Shown here: positions 51,961 to 64,000 of the stretch, piece by piece | Position numbering within the stretch: the stretch's first letter is position 1 | How the letters are laid out: the number at the start of each line of letters is the position of its first letter | NCBI GenBank assembly: GCA_030411725.1 | Contig: MU839844.1 | Span: forward strand, 434,001-498,000 | Direction: 5' to 3' | Source of the DNA: Echria macrotheca | Taxonomy: Eukaryota; Ascomycota; Sordariomycetes; Sordariales; Schizotheciaceae | Length of the DNA stretch: 64,000 nucleotides | Program-made: the position numbers and the translations under genes | The notes under the pieces: model-generated | Databases searched by the model: none | What the model was told of the DNA's origin: nothing | The model's input: only the letters and a program-made list of their open reading frames with translations

Positions 51961-53475
51961 TTCAGTTTTTGCGTCGAATGTTGGAGCGGGGTGATGGCAG
52001 TGGATCTTCGTGGGATTGCGCGTCTGAATGCGTTGCATCCCAGGATTTGCGATCCCGTACGTGGGCCAATCAGGACTCAAGATGCCCTGCCAATTCTCAC
52101 CTTCACCCCCATCCCAGCATCTGCCTATAAAGCAGTGATTCAATCAACCTCACGGTTTCCTCTCATGCCTATTCCATGTAGTAGGAACACCAACCTGTTC
52201 AACGATCCTAGGCTGATGGTAGGGCCCAACTTGGTAACTGAAATTTCATGACCATTGGCTGCGCGCTCCAACTCTCCAACTCCACTTTCACGGGGAAGAC
52301 AGGAGGAAGAACAAAGAAGAGGAAAACCTGGTGAGGGGGGGGGGTTATACTCTCAGGGTTGTGGGGCGGGAGATAAAGGAGAAGTAAACAAGAAGGAGCG
52401 ATGTCGAAGGATTTCAGGCCCTTTCACAGATAAGTCGCCAGTGATAGGTACTGCTGAAGCCGGACTGATGTCATTGTCTCAGTCTCTTCTTTCATCCACC
52501 TGCAGCAGAGAACCTATAGCTTGCTTAGGCAACTGGCCGGCAAAACTGTCCAGATCTTCCGCATTACACTGTCCACACGGAAAAGATGTCTCTCTCTGAG
52601 CTCAGTTTCCTACATGAGCAAATGTTCTTGATATATACGGGATCCAATCCATCTTTCAGCCGAAACTCCTCTTTTCGCTTTCCATGCTATTTCATCATTG
52701 GTTCCCACAGTCTCAACATTACCTTCAATCTCTGGAGGCGGGCGCACCTCAGCCGCCCTCGGCCCGAATTCGCTCTTCCTTCTTGCGCCTTCTTCTATCA
52801 ATCACCGCCCCCTTTAGACTAGCACCTCTTACAGGCAAGTCATTCATTGACTCCTTGCTCTCTGCCACCGGTACGGATTCACGTGCCCGAAAACAAGGAG
52901 ACACAGAGGAGGGGGGCCGGTCATAGAGTCAACTAGGCATGTGCTACCGGGACATTCTAGCGAAAAAGGAAAGGAAAAGACGGCGTGCACGCCGTGTTCC
53001 ACATGGTCACTCGGATGGGCCGTGTCCTGTTCAGTTGCCCGACTACAAGTAACAAGTTCGACACCGTATCACCCCTCAGGGGGAATGCGGGCTTTGACCA
53101 GTAGAAGACTCAAACCAGAACCAATACAAAGTTACCACGATAGACCCTAACCGAGTCCCCATGACACAAGGAACAGGTACTTTCAGAGTCCGCATCGTCC
53201 CAACCAATGGCCTGATTCCGAGCTCCATGCTCCATTGCCAAGCATGACATCACTGGGTCTGCTTCAGCTGCCAAGCATTTAGTCTCGACTCAGGAGCCAG
53301 CTGTTGGCCGCAGTCGTCTCCATCAAGCTCGGGCAGAAACCCCGCAGCGCAGTGTCACTGCCCCTCTGTGCCTGTGCTACATATAAACAAGAAATTTCTT
53401 CAAGTCTGTGACGAACTATCCTTATTACAGTTCTCTGCAACAACTATCTGTGGTGTTGGCTTCAAACGGCCGAAA
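51961..53475. other. intergenic, divergent promoters
   Basis: About 1.5 kb between the divergent hydrolase and SMP-C2 genes. No gene seen. Confidence 0.5.
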
Positions 53476-54915
53476 ATGGCAACCATCATCGAAACTCTCA
53501 CGGCGTCGGGCGGGCCCGAGTCTCCCGGCTTCCTCAACGACCTTGTCAAGCAGCTATGGCCCAACATCTGCGTGGCGGGGGGCCAGATGGTCAAAGACAT
53601 CGTCGAACCCATGTTCAAGACAATGCTTCCCGCGCCCCTCAACGGCTTGCAATTCGCCAAGATCGATCTCGGCACCATTCCAATCCACATCTCCAGGGTC
53701 GATGTGCACAATACGGAAAATGAGGGCATTAAGCTCGACCTGGACGTCGACTGGGACGGTTGCTGTGACATCGAACTCAACGGCAACATGATCCCCAAGT
53801 TCGGCATCGAGCACGTCAAGCTGCGTGGACGGCTCTCCCTCCTGCTGTGTCCGCTCACCACGGTCCTACCCCTTATCGGTGCCGCCCAGGTGGCCTTCAT
53901 CAACCCCCCGTTCCTCGAGTTCAAGTACACCGACGCCGCCCACGTCGCTAATCTCGGGGTCATTGACCGCACAATTCGAAAGATTATCCAGAGCATCATG
54001 GCCTCGATGGCGGTCCTGCCCAACCGCTTCCTGCTCAAACTGGATGCCAACAACGATTATTTCAAGACGTACCAGCATCCTATCGGTGTGCTCCGACTAA
54101 CTGTCGAGTCGGGTTCCGAACTCGGCGAGAAAAAGGAGGGCAAGAGCCTGCTCAAGAAGCTCGTCCACGACGAGCCCGATTGCTTCGTCAAGGTCAGCCT
54201 CTCGGCCGAGAAGATTTGGAAGACGCGGACGATCAACAATCAGCGCAACCCAGAGTGGAACGAGACGTGTGATTTTGTTGTCAGCGACTTTGAACAGGCC
54301 ATCGAGCTTGACGTCGATGACGATGACACGGGTCTCCCCGACGACGACATCGGCGTGGCCGCCACCACAGTCAAGAGGCTGCTGCTCGAAGGCGGCAGGC
54401 AGGAGCTGGCGCTGGAGCACAAGGGTCAGCCCATCGACGGCAAGATCAAGGTCCGGGGCGATTTCTTCAAGTTCGTGCCAAACCCGGCCAGCTTCTCTGC
54501 TGGCGGAAACCCAGACGAAGTTGTCGGTATGATGACGGTGTTGGTGGCCTCAGCCTTCGGGGTCACGGGCAAGCGGCAGGAACTGAAGCCAAACGTCATG
54601 GTATCGTGGGGTGATCTTGCATCCTTCCGGACGGCTATCAAGATTGATGCTCCAGGCACGGATATTGAGAATCCGTCATTCGACCAGGCTTTCAGGGTCA
54701 CGGTCAAGTCCGGAACTATCCCCGGGGGGCCGCCGGTGCGTATCGCGTTGCTGGATGGCGAGAAGGAGAGAGGATCAGTCGAGGTTCCGCTCGATGAGGT
54801 TCTTGCTTCCCCGGGGCTGGCTCTGGAGAAGTTCTTTGATGTCGGCAACGGGGCGACGGTGCGAGCGGGTATCTGGCTGCGTGGAACGGAGCATGCCCAG
54901 CTGCAGGGTAACTAA
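53476..54915 (+). CDS. SMP-C2 domain protein (extended-synaptotagmin/tricalbin-like)
   Basis: Predicted 479-aa single-exon protein. Residues about 20-205 form an SMP lipid-transfer domain: FLNDLVKQLWPNICVAGGQM, VEPMFKTMLPAPLNGLQFAK, DLGTIPIHISRVDVH, then GCCDIELNG, INPPFLEFKYT and SIMASMAVLPNRFLLKL. A C2 domain follows (GVLRLTVESGSEL, DCFVKVSLSAEKIWKTRTIN, NQRNPEWNETCDFVV, LDVDDDDTGLPDDDIG), with several acidic residues that could bind calcium. A second, divergent C2-like region (MMTVLVASAFGVTG, RIALLDGEKERGSVEVPL) ends the protein. Tricalbins and E-Syts bridge ER and plasma membrane, but this one lacks their N-terminal hairpin TM segment, so it may be soluble or recruited. The ATG at 53476 was chosen because the family sequence starts there. 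Confidence 0.85.
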   Translation: MATIIETLTASGGPESPGFLNDLVKQLWPNICVAGGQMVKDIVEPMFKTMLPAPLNGLQFAKIDLGTIPIHISRVDVHNTENEGIKLDLDVDWDGCCDIELNGNMIPKFGIEHVKLRGRLSLLLCPLTTVLPLIGAAQVAFINPPFLEFKYTDAAHVANLGVIDRTIRKIIQSIMASMAVLPNRFLLKLDANNDYFKTYQHPIGVLRLTVESGSELGEKKEGKSLLKKLVHDEPDCFVKVSLSAEKIWKTRTINNQRNPEWNETCDFVVSDFEQAIELDVDDDDTGLPDDDIGVAATTVKRLLLEGGRQELALEHKGQPIDGKIKVRGDFFKFVPNPASFSAGGNPDEVVGMMTVLVASAFGVTGKRQELKPNVMVSWGDLASFRTAIKIDAPGTDIENPSFDQAFRVTVKSGTIPGGPPVRIALLDGEKERGSVEVPLDEVLASPGLALEKFFDVGNGATVRAGIWLRGTEHAQLQGN

Positions 54916-56412
54916 TAGTTGGATGTTGTTAGAGTAATGCTGCAAAGACTGTCAGGTTGCAAAGCATCGCCGTGGGGGGAACCTCACCTGGTTACATTTG
55001 ACCTCGTCGAAGTTGAGTTCCAACTTCCTTTTCCTATGAGACGTCGAGGGGTATGATTATTAGTATGATCATGGGAAATTAGAGAAAGCATCGAGATTGT
55101 TCCTGGTTTCCTTATTGGGGTAACATTGTGGTGGACTGGAATCCTGGATGTGAGCGACATGTCCCCGATCATCATCGTCGGAAATAGAATATGATCAACG
55201 TCATTCCGCAAAAGAAAACCAGCGAGATCGGCGATACCAGTTCTAAAGGAGGTCTGCCCTGTATCTAAAATCAGAATCCTCCGGTAAACAAAAAGCTTGG
55301 CCTCATGATCTTGTCAGTAGAGTAAACAGAGCTCCCTGTTCGCAAGAAGATCTGGGCCTTTGCGATCTCTTGGCAATAGCCCTACGAGGCAATTGTCCGG
55401 AACAGACCGTCCGCGGCTTTTAGCCCCGCCGATAAGGAGTGTCTCGGGTATTCCTTTTCATTCGAGGCAATACCGAGCGAACCCCTCGAACCTGCCTCAG
55501 CTGCCCAGCTCAATGAAAAGCGGATCCCCTGAAATGGTACTTCTTTCCATCCAGGCAAAGATACCACGTGGCAAGTCGCTTTTCAGCTCGGAAACAGGCC
55601 TGATCAAAGTGGTCTGATGATTTCTGGCGTGCAAATTTGGCGGATTCAGCTGTCTGCTTGTGTCACGATAGTCACTGCACATTTCCGAAAGATTTCTTTG
55701 CCAGCTGCCTTCTTTCCGCTTGTTAGTCCTGATTCGGGACTGGCTAGCCTTGCTTCAGCTGAGCGTGGCCCCGATATTGGATGCCAAGCCCCGACCCTGG
55801 CAGCTGCCGCTTCAGCCGACCCCCACCGGATCGTCGACCCCGGCCCGACCCCAGCAATCAGCACCGATAGGGCTAGCCCGTGGCTTGCTCCATTGCTTCC
55901 AGGCACCTGAAGCCAGCACGCTATCGATCGCCGGATGCACCGTCGCCGTCTTCCCTGCCCGGGTCCAGACCTCTCCTCAACCCCAAGGGCCAACGCCGCT
56001 TCGCAATTGGACGACATCTCAATTGGACTGCCCCTCGCCTTTGCAGATCACAAACATTTTCCCCCTCCCCCTCGACGACAGCCCGCAAGGGCGACGATAA
56101 CGCGATGCCGACATGGATCACGACCAGGTTCGTTCCACGGGCGCCACCCCTCTGCGGGCCGCGGCCGCCATGTGGTGATTGCCGTGGTCTCGGTACACCC
56201 AGATCCGCTCGGGTCTGGGCTCGGAAAGATGCCAATAAAATATCTGGACGAACTGTTGGAGTCCAGGACCGGCAAGGGACCTCAGGGGTCCCCGAGATTC
56301 AGCTGCGCCAAGTCGAGACCCCAGGCCGGTATATGAAAAAGGAGACCCCGCTCCCGACAGCAGAGGGGCATTTATTTCTAGTCATCTCCATGGACGTCGT
56401 TCGCTGCCGAGT
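54916..56412. other. intergenic, no gene seen
   Basis: About 1.5 kb upstream of the NACHT-TPR gene. Overlapping short open frames in GC-rich DNA (55620-56340) show no protein resemblance. Confidence 0.45.
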
Positions 56413-59400
56413 ATGCTAGGCTTAGGCAAAGGCTTGCTCAAGAAGCGCAGTTCCGGATCGTCTGTCTCAACCATGGAGACCATTCGTGCCGGCCTTCAGG
56501 AGTCGGCCCACGGCCTCACCATGAAGAAGGTCCAGAAGCCTTCCGACGCCGTGAGCATCTCGACGAGCGTCGTCAGCAACAGCACCTCCTCTTCCCACTC
56601 GGAAAAGACCATCTCTGTCATCGAGGAGAGCCACGTCAGCAGCACTACCACCACTACTATCCACATCACCCGCGTCTCCGAGATCACCAAGACCATCCGG
56701 GGACACATCTGCCAGCTCGGCGACTACAACGACTCTTTCTTCAAAAAGCTCAACCTGTCGTCCTACCTCGAATACATCTCCGATGAGCGTCTCATCCATA
56801 TGCCCCGTCGCGGCAGCGACTGGGACAGAGTCTTGCGAGCCGCCCAGTTCTTTGGCTTCCAGCTCTGGGCATTCGGAGCTGGCGTTGGCCGCTTCTGCCC
56901 CGGGACAGAGGAGGCTTCCATCACCGCCTTGGGAAGCGCTCAGATCCTTCTCGAGGTATGTCACTGCTCCCTCTGGTGCAGGCTTGGAGCACGTAGGCTA
57001 ACAACTCGTTAGATCGGACACCAGCAAGCCAAAGCCCTGATGCCCACCTTCCAGGCGCTCTACGAGCTGAGCTTGATGATTATGCATGTCAGCCAGATCC
57101 CCGAGATCTTCCACGCCCCTAGAGAGGTCAAAGAGGATGTGGCCAATCTTTACTGCGATGTCATCGACCTCGTCGGTAACATCTCCTTCTTTTACCGCAA
57201 GGAGATGAACAAGCTTGCCCCGGGCAAGAAGTCTACCACCACCTTCGAGGCCGCCTTTGGCAGGGACTTGTCTGACGTCTGGAGGAGGCACGACACGCTC
57301 ACCTCGAGGATGTGGATGGCCAAGCTTGGCCACCGACACACCAGCTTCACTGTCGACTGGGTTCGTCGGCGGCTGAAGCATGACCGGTCCACAAAAGGTT
57401 CCTTCTACGACCAAGTCTCCGAGAGCATGAAAAGGGCCGAAGACACCTGTGAATGGCTCAAAGAACCAGTGGCGAAGTTCCTCAGAAACCCCGATACCAA
57501 GGACAAGACTCTTACCATTACCGGAGAGACGGGAAGTGGCAAGACGGTGCTTGCTGGCTGGATCAAAGAGCGGCTGCAGCGACCGCTCGAACGGGTTCAG
57601 TACTCGACACTTCTGTACACGTTCCGTAAGTGTTCCGACCCCATCCTCTGATTCTCTGCTAACCGCCTGCAGCGGATGATTCCAAAAGTCAGTGCACCAC
57701 GCTCGCGTTTCTCAAGGGGGTGCTGTATCAGCTCCTGGAGAAGAACGTTGGCGATGTAGCCCTCTACGAGAAGCTGGTCAGCGCGTATGAGGCGTTCGAC
57801 AAACATCACTCCGAGTCCAAACTCGAGGAATCTCTCTGGGCCGCACTCGAGACCGGTCTCCGCACCATCAACGATCGTCATGCTAACCTCGTCATCATCG
57901 TTGACGGATTCCACCAGCTCGGAGTCGTGGGCAACAGGGACCCTCTTGGGTTTCACAAGCAGCTGCGGGCATGTGTCTCCAAGTTCAAGACCATCCGCGT
58001 CATAACGCTGTCCAAGTCCATTTCGTACCTCAGCGAGGGATGCGACCACTTCAACATCACCCCGTATCACCTGCAGGCCGATATCCAGGCTTTCTTCTCG
58101 CAGTCGTTCGAGAGGCTCCCTTACTATTCTCAGATCGTCGACGAGACGGAAGTAGTAGTAGACGAACTCACCAAGAAGGCCAAGGCGTCGTTCATCTGGG
58201 CCTACTTCGTTGTGAGCATTCTCGCAAAGGAGAAGACCGCAAATGGGTTCCTCAAAACAGCGCGGGCCATCAGCACCAACATGAGCGAAACACTCGAGAA
58301 GCTCGTCTCGATCCTGTCGCTCAAGAACGAGACGACTCAGACGATGCTCTCGTTCATGCTTGCTGCCAACAGACCCCTGTTGGTTGCAGAGTTGGAGCAG
58401 CTTCTCCGGGTCAACGTCGCCGCCCGTCGGTTTGGAGACACGGTCGACATCGTGAAGCATATCAAGTCAACCTGCCGAGAAATCATCGTTGTCGAAGGCG
58501 GCAGTGTCCACTTCAAGAGCAAGGCTGTCCGTGACTACATGGAAGGACTCATGGGGAAGTCGCTGCCTTCGCCCCGCGACGCTCATCGCCACCTGACATT
58601 GGCTCTTCTTCTTTACGCCAAGCTCGTCCTTCCCGAGACTGCGGAGCCATCGCTTGATCTCCTTACCGACAAGGCCGTCGATGAGGCCTTTAGCTCCAAC
58701 GGGCTCTTGTACTATGCCGTCAAGCACTGGCAGAGCCATTTCCAAGCCTCGAGCTTCTATGAGAAGGGCTCGCTGAAGTTGACCAAAGACTTCCAAGAGG
58801 TCTTCCCATCTTCGTGCTACTTTGCTCTCCTGGAGCGGTCCAGCTGTTCGTACGGCGTCTCTACGTCCCATCTCATTGAGCAGTACAAGTTCTCTCTGAA
58901 GGTCAGAGAAACCTGCTTCGGCGAGAAGCACGTCACCGTCGTGCAGAACCTCATCTTCCTCGGGAAAATCCATGTGGCTTCTGAGCCGCTCGTCGGCGCC
59001 CGTTTCTTCTATCGTGCTGCATCCCTCGGACGGGCCGTTCTCTCCACCTCCAGCGCTGTTGTCATGTCTTGCACACACTACTTTCTCGAGCTTACCGCGA
59101 CCATCACGATCACTACCCGCACCGAGATTGTCACGTATCGCGAGGAGATGATCATCTTGATGATTGAGATCTGCGAAACCATCCACGGCAAGTCCAGTGG
59201 CGTTGTCATGAGATGGTACGAAGTGCTCGCCAAGCTCTACGTTGCCATCAAGGAGACGACCAAGGCAGCTCACATCTATCAGATCTTGCTGAAGTTGTAC
59301 ATTGGCTGTTATGGCGACAAATCCATCGAGGTTGAGCGCCTCCGGGGCCATGTTGGCGACCTGGAGATTGTTCTCGACGGAGAGATGGACGTCGTCAAAA

Positions 59401-62400
59401 TCGACGAGTATGCCTGTTTCCTCCTTGAAACAACCGAGGAGCTTGACATTACGGACGAGCGCCGCATCACCGTCCTCCTGCGTCTTGCCGCGATGTACGC
59501 GTCCCAGAAGCAGTGGTTCTTGGCTGAGAAGATCTACATCACCCTGTGGAGACGCATCTCTGAGATTTGCCGCCTCAAGGCTTCTATCGAGATGCACATC
59601 CTAAAGATCAACATCGCCCTCGCGTATATCAGGTTCCTGAAGGGGCGAGGAATGAAGGAGGAGGCGTCCAACATCTTGATCTGTCTCTGGGTCGAGTATG
59701 AGCACCACGAGTTCGAAGAAAAGACCATCATCGTCCTTATCAAGGATATCGGCGTCTTGTTCAAGGCATTTGGTCTGCTCCAGATTGCCATTTCCGTCTT
59801 CACCAAAGTATGGGGCTGGTTCAAGGGCAAGGGCTCTGTCACGGATGATGAGGCACTGGAGACGACGGTTTTGATCACCGAGGTGGTGGAAGAGATCACC
59901 ACGACCACCGTCGACCGCAAGACCACCACAATCACCGTCACTGAGGTCACCGAGACGGTGGTGAAGGAGATATTTGAGACGCACTTCACCCGCTGCCGAA
60001 AGTCCAAGTTTGACGTCACCTTCTTCGACTCGTGCCTGGCGCTCGTCAACTTGTACATCAAGACGCAGAACTGGGCGCAAGCCGAAGTCGTCATCAGACG
60101 GTCGCTCGAGGTCACCTGGAAGGCCATCCTCACGGCCGAAGTCAACATCAAGCTGTCGGAGCACTTCGTGTCGGAATGTATCAAGGTCGCCATGCGTCTT
60201 GCCGTTTGCTACCGCAAGCAGAGGTGCTTCGAGAAGGCTGAGAGCATCTACCTGCGCATCTACTACGCGTGCTTGGCGTCGCTCAAGATATCCGACGTTC
60301 GGATTGGGGAGGCCTTGACGGTGCTCATCGAGTTCTACGAGGAGCACCATCGCCACGAGAAGGTGATCGAGATATATGTTCAGTTGCTCGCCAGGTATCG
60401 CAAGGAGCTTGGTTCCTCTCATAAGCTCACGATCGATCTCCTGTATCTCTTGGCCTCCCACTGCCGGCTGCTTGGGCGGGCGGATGCCTACGAGTACTAC
60501 ATTGAGATCGTCACCATCCTGAACGCGAACCGAAAGCACTGCCACCACGACGCCTTCAAAGCCGCCATCATTCTCGTCGAGTACTATCACGAGGAGAAGA
60601 GGTGGATGGAGCTTCAGCACGTGTGTTCAGTTCTGTGGGAGACATTTCTGCACCACCACAAAGAGTGTGTCTTCACGGAGGAGGTCATCCAGCTCATCTA
60701 CGAGAAGTACGTCCACGTGCTCGAGTTCCACGCCAAGGTCTCGATCTCTGTGTTGTACGAGATATCGGTGAAGTACCGTGAGACGGTAACCGTCGTCTTT
60801 GGCCAGTCGGCATCCATTCTCATTCTGGCCATGATCGCGCTGGCCGGAATCTGCGCGAGATATGAAGGGCACCACCACGAGTCCGTCACGATCTACGAAG
60901 AGGTGATCACGCGGACCAAAAAGACGGAAACCCGGACCATCACGATCACCGAGGAGACCATCACAACGGTGAAGACGCGCCTCGCCAAGGTGTATGTCAC
61001 CATCATCACGTCAGGCGGTTCGACGACGACCACTACGATTGAGCGCGCCATCGAGTTGTGTCTGGAAGCCTACGCCCAGCTGACCATCACCTTCGGCTGC
61101 TGGCATGAGAAGACGCTCCTCAAGCTCAAGGACATCATCGTCCTGTACAGGAAGCTCAACACCAAGGAAGCCCACGTCAAGATTTTCGAGCTGCTCCAGG
61201 TCTCGTTCGTCAGCATCGTCAAGTCCAACTGCGGTTCCATGTCCCTCTACCATGCTGCTGCCACCCTCGCTTCGATCTACATCGCGGCCGGCCTTGCCAA
61301 GGAGGGTCTGAAGCTGGTGAGATATCTGCGCCATCTGACCATTTTCGGCCAGGACTTTGCGATCACCACAGACGTTGTCCTCAAGCTGGACGTCGCCATC
61401 GGCCGAGCGGCATTCGTGTTCCTGGTCTCATTCGAGCAGCACCTCGTCGAGAAGATCACCATGACGTATTCCGAGCTCATGGCCGTGACGCTCCTCGAGA
61501 TCACCCTGTACAAGGAGTACAAGAGGGTGATCGAGACGGAGACCCGCATCGAGGTCATCCTTGAGTATGGTGCCAAGCTCCGCTCGTTCTGGATCGAGCA
61601 GAAGCAGGAGCACATGATCGTCGTGCTCGACAAGAAGCTCTTCCAGATGTTCAAGGCCAAGTACTCGGCCTTCATCAAGACGAACGACGAGTACACCCAC
61701 ATCTTTTATACGGCGTTGCTGTCGATCCTGGGTGTCGACAACCGCAACGTCGACTTCGCCGCCTTTGTCTGCAGGGCAGGCAACGCCAAGGTTGCCGCGC
61801 TGCTCAAGGCCAAGGAGTTCAAGAAGGCGCTCGAGGTCGCCAAGTGCACGTTCCACTTTGCCCACGGACAGCACTTCTACGACGACCTTCACCGGGTCAA
61901 CTACGCCTACAAGCTCGCCGAGTTTATGGCGGGTATCGACGTCGAGAAGCCTAGCGATTCGAAGCTGTGGGAAGAATATCTCGACTTCTCCAGGAAGATC
62001 ACGGCCGAAGCGCTTGCCATCTTCAAGGCCAGCAAGGTTGACTTTGTCCGTCTGAACTACAAGGACCTGAGCGGGATTGTCCGCCTGCTGGGCAGCCAGC
62101 AGAACTTCGCTGAGCTCGAGGTAAGCAACGCAGCCCCCAACCCACTTGTACCGCAGAATGCTAACGACGAGCTGCAGATTCTCCTGACCAAGCTCTGGAA
62201 GTCTCGCGAGGTTCAGAAGAACTGGAATCCCGCCCGGGTCGTGAGCGTCGGCCGGCTGATGGTGCACGCCTACGTCGCGGCCAAGAAGCTCAAGGACGCG
62301 ATCGGGCTCTGCGACACCATGTGCTACAACCTCCGTCGGAGCCGCGGCGTGCTCGACCACGTCACGATCGAGATGACGCAGATGCTCGCCGAGCTGTACA

Positions 62401-62966
62401 CATACGACAAGCGCGTCGACAAGGCCATGGCCGTGCACGAGCAGCTGCTGCGCGAGATCGAGGCGGCCCTCCGCGAGGACGACGGCTGGCAGGCCAAGGC
62501 GAGGGAATCCGTCTGCTACTACCCCGTCAACGGCGCCTCCGGTTCTCCTCCGAAACAGATCCTCATCGCCCAGCCCAAGCCGGAGGAGGAGCTCGCCAAG
62601 ACGGCGGGCTGGACGCTCGAGCTGCTCAAGCGGTCCTACCTCCGTCTCGGCAAGTGGACCAAGGCCGAGGCCGAGTACACCACGCTGCATGCCAGCCTGC
62701 AGAGCAAGCTGGCCAGGGCCGGCCTGCAGGTGTCGCCGCCTGAGACGTGGGCCAAGGCGGCGGCGGCGAACAAGGATAAGCCGGACGACATGATTGGGAA
62801 GTATGTCGGGCTGAGGGAGTGGGAGTGGGAGCTCGAGGGGGATGATGTTCATGTGAAGAATGGGACGAACGGGCATGCGAATGGGAACGGGGCGGTTGTC
62901 AAGTCGAGATGGAGTCGGAATGTTGATCATGTGCTGGTGGCGAGCCAGGAGTGGTTGGTGGTGTAG
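56413..62966 (+). CDS. NACHT-type STAND NTPase with long TPR array (fungal NLR-like), 2130 aa
   Basis: Exons 56413-56955, 57013-57625, 57673-62120 and 62178-62966 (introns 57, 47 and 57 nt). The N-terminal 340 residues include a Ser/Thr-rich head and a helical domain (FFKKLNLSSYLEYISDERL, QAKALMPTFQALYELSLMIM) of the kind seen before fungal NACHT modules. The NTPase has a P-loop ITGETGSGKT (Gly352 onward) and a Walker B at about 458-466 (LVIIVDGFHQL), followed by an arginine-rich sensor region and a winged-helix-like part. From about residue 780 to 2050 the protein is a helical array of degenerate TPRs with pairs such as ALVNLYIKTQNWAQAEVVI and RLAVCYRKQRCFEKAESIYL. It is interrupted by Thr-rich beta-like inserts (EITTTTVDRKTTTITVTEV; RTITITEETITTVKT). 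Fungal NLR-like proteins act in heterokaryon incompatibility and possibly immunity. The effector function of this N-terminus is unknown. Confidence 0.87.
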
Positions 62967-64000
62967 AGGACTGATGCGGGATGGAATGGGTAATGGCACT
63001 GGGTAATGGGTGTATGATGAGATGTGGGATTAGATCAGATGTGTCGGATGGTCGGAGGATATGGACGCTCCTTGATACATTTCCTATCTTAGCTTTACCG
63101 CGACGGCGTCATCCGTCATTCTCTTTGTTAGATGTAATAATCCATGTCGAGATCTCTTCAATGAATTGCTGCAACAGTCCAGGATCGTCACGTATGGGGA
63201 GGGGGGTTTTCCTCACGTTCATGTTAGCCGGGACCGGTGTCGATACAAAGTATTTCCCCGTCCCGCTGTCATCTGGGTGGCATCGGAGATGCAGCTTACC
63301 CAGGGACAGGGACGCAGAGGGATAGGATGGGATGAGTGGGATCATGACGAGCACAGATCCCTGACCTGCGGACGTCTACTTACCTACGGAGTACCTACAC
63401 AGAGAGAACCACAGGGCCGTCATCAGTGATGTATCTTCCATAGCCCGGACAATCCAACCCTCCGACCCCAAGACAGAAAGAATTTCAGACACATGCAGTC
63501 CATCATCCTACGCAGAAACTATAAAACAAGAGGGGTTCGTTATGATGAGATGGTGATGACAACCAAAGCGATGTAGTAGCGGTGAAGATGGCAAATGCCG
63601 GCCGGCCGGATGGCCGACTGCTCGCTCGATGGATGCACGTCAGATGTCTTAGACATGGGTAGGCACCTTGCGAGCTTGGGAGGTGCTTGGGATGAGAGGA
63701 TGAGACACACGGCGTTCGGGGCCGTATATTCCCGGGGTGTCTTTCTCTATGTCATGTCGGTGGTCTCTTTGGTGTGTGTGTGGTGGTTTGGGAGAGGGGG
63801 GAGGGGGTTTGGCAGGTAGGTTAGATATGATCAAATGTCGAAGGGACTATGGAGAGGATAGAAGAGCTGTCTAGACTACCTAGTTTTTTCTGTGGAGAAT
63901 TCGTGACAAAGACGGTCTGCCTGAGTGGTAAGTAGGTCTAGTCACTCTTTGGGTTTGTCGAGGACCGGGAAGGGGAGGGGGAAGGGGAAGTGGGGATAGG
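62967..64000. other. 3' flank to window end, no gene seen
   Basis: The first part is the likely 3' UTR of the NACHT-TPR gene. The rest is GT-rich and low complexity toward 63760-63810 and 63960-64000, with no supported gene. Confidence 0.45.

Noticed and set aside
61428..62999. 523-codon antisense open frame under the NACHT-TPR gene (and similar long antisense frames at 57597-60620)
   Set aside because: Long antisense frames are expected opposite GC-rich, codon-biased coding sequence. They lack start context, splice signals or recognisable domains, and the plus strand has clear protein motifs.

Overview
This window is nuclear DNA from a filamentous ascomycete (Pezizomycotina). The genes have short introns of about 41-100 nt, with GTANGT-like donors, CTNAC branch sites and CAG/TAG acceptors. 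UTRs are CT-rich, one tRNA-Ala gene carries a short intron, and the families present (DUF3176, DUF6590, CBM18, NACHT-TPR) are typical fungal ones. The proteins look most like Sordariales, possibly Chaetomiaceae; that is inference from remembered families, not a search.

Layout. 0.3-2.5 kb: housekeeping genes in divergent orientation, a TRAPP subunit Bet3 (-) and the U5 snRNP 40-kDa WD40 protein (+). 4.3-5.9 kb: an SR-rich membrane protein. 8.4-9.3 kb: a seven-knuckle Gis2/CNBP protein with a 12-nt micro-exon. 11.7-13.7 kb: a DUF3176 membrane protein. 14.8-15.8 kb: a secreted GH16 glucanase (-). 18.2-21.3 kb: a large PLP-dependent decarboxylase (-). 22.7-23.4 kb: a small secreted protein with duplicated CBM18 domains. 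23.6-25.4 kb: an amidase (-). 26.0-26.9 kb: a secreted CE1 esterase. 27.2-30.3 kb: a caspase-like/DUF6590 fusion. Then come tRNA-Ala(AGC), tRNA-Ser(UGA) and an orphan single-exon gene up to 32.6 kb.

About 32.6 to 48.7 kb is an accessory, repeat-rich island. It holds degenerate tandem repeats, a DUF3638 pseudogene fragment and a broken paired-zinc-knuckle gene. An 848-bp Mutator-like MITE with 10-bp target-site duplications sits just upstream of that broken gene. The island also holds an orphan two-exon gene, an AT-hook protein, a broken repeat-protein gene, an intact paired-zinc-knuckle paralogue and a small basic protein with SUMO-consensus motifs. Ordinary gene content resumes after about 49 kb: a hypothetical gene, an alpha/beta hydrolase, an SMP-C2 lipid-transfer protein, and a 2130-aa NACHT-TPR STAND protein that fills most of 56.4-63.0 kb.

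Functionally there are three themes. One is core cell biology (vesicle tethering, splicing, translation, membrane contact sites). A second is secreted plant or cell-wall degradation and chitin binding (GH16, CE1, CBM18). The third is possible allorecognition or cell death: a caspase-like protein and a NACHT-TPR protein lie about 26 kb apart on either side of the island. No PKS/NRPS-type cluster, CRISPR array or rRNA was seen. Exon boundaries were read by eye from reading frame and splice motifs, and each multi-exon model given sums to a whole number of codons except Bet3, which needs a one-base frame correction.
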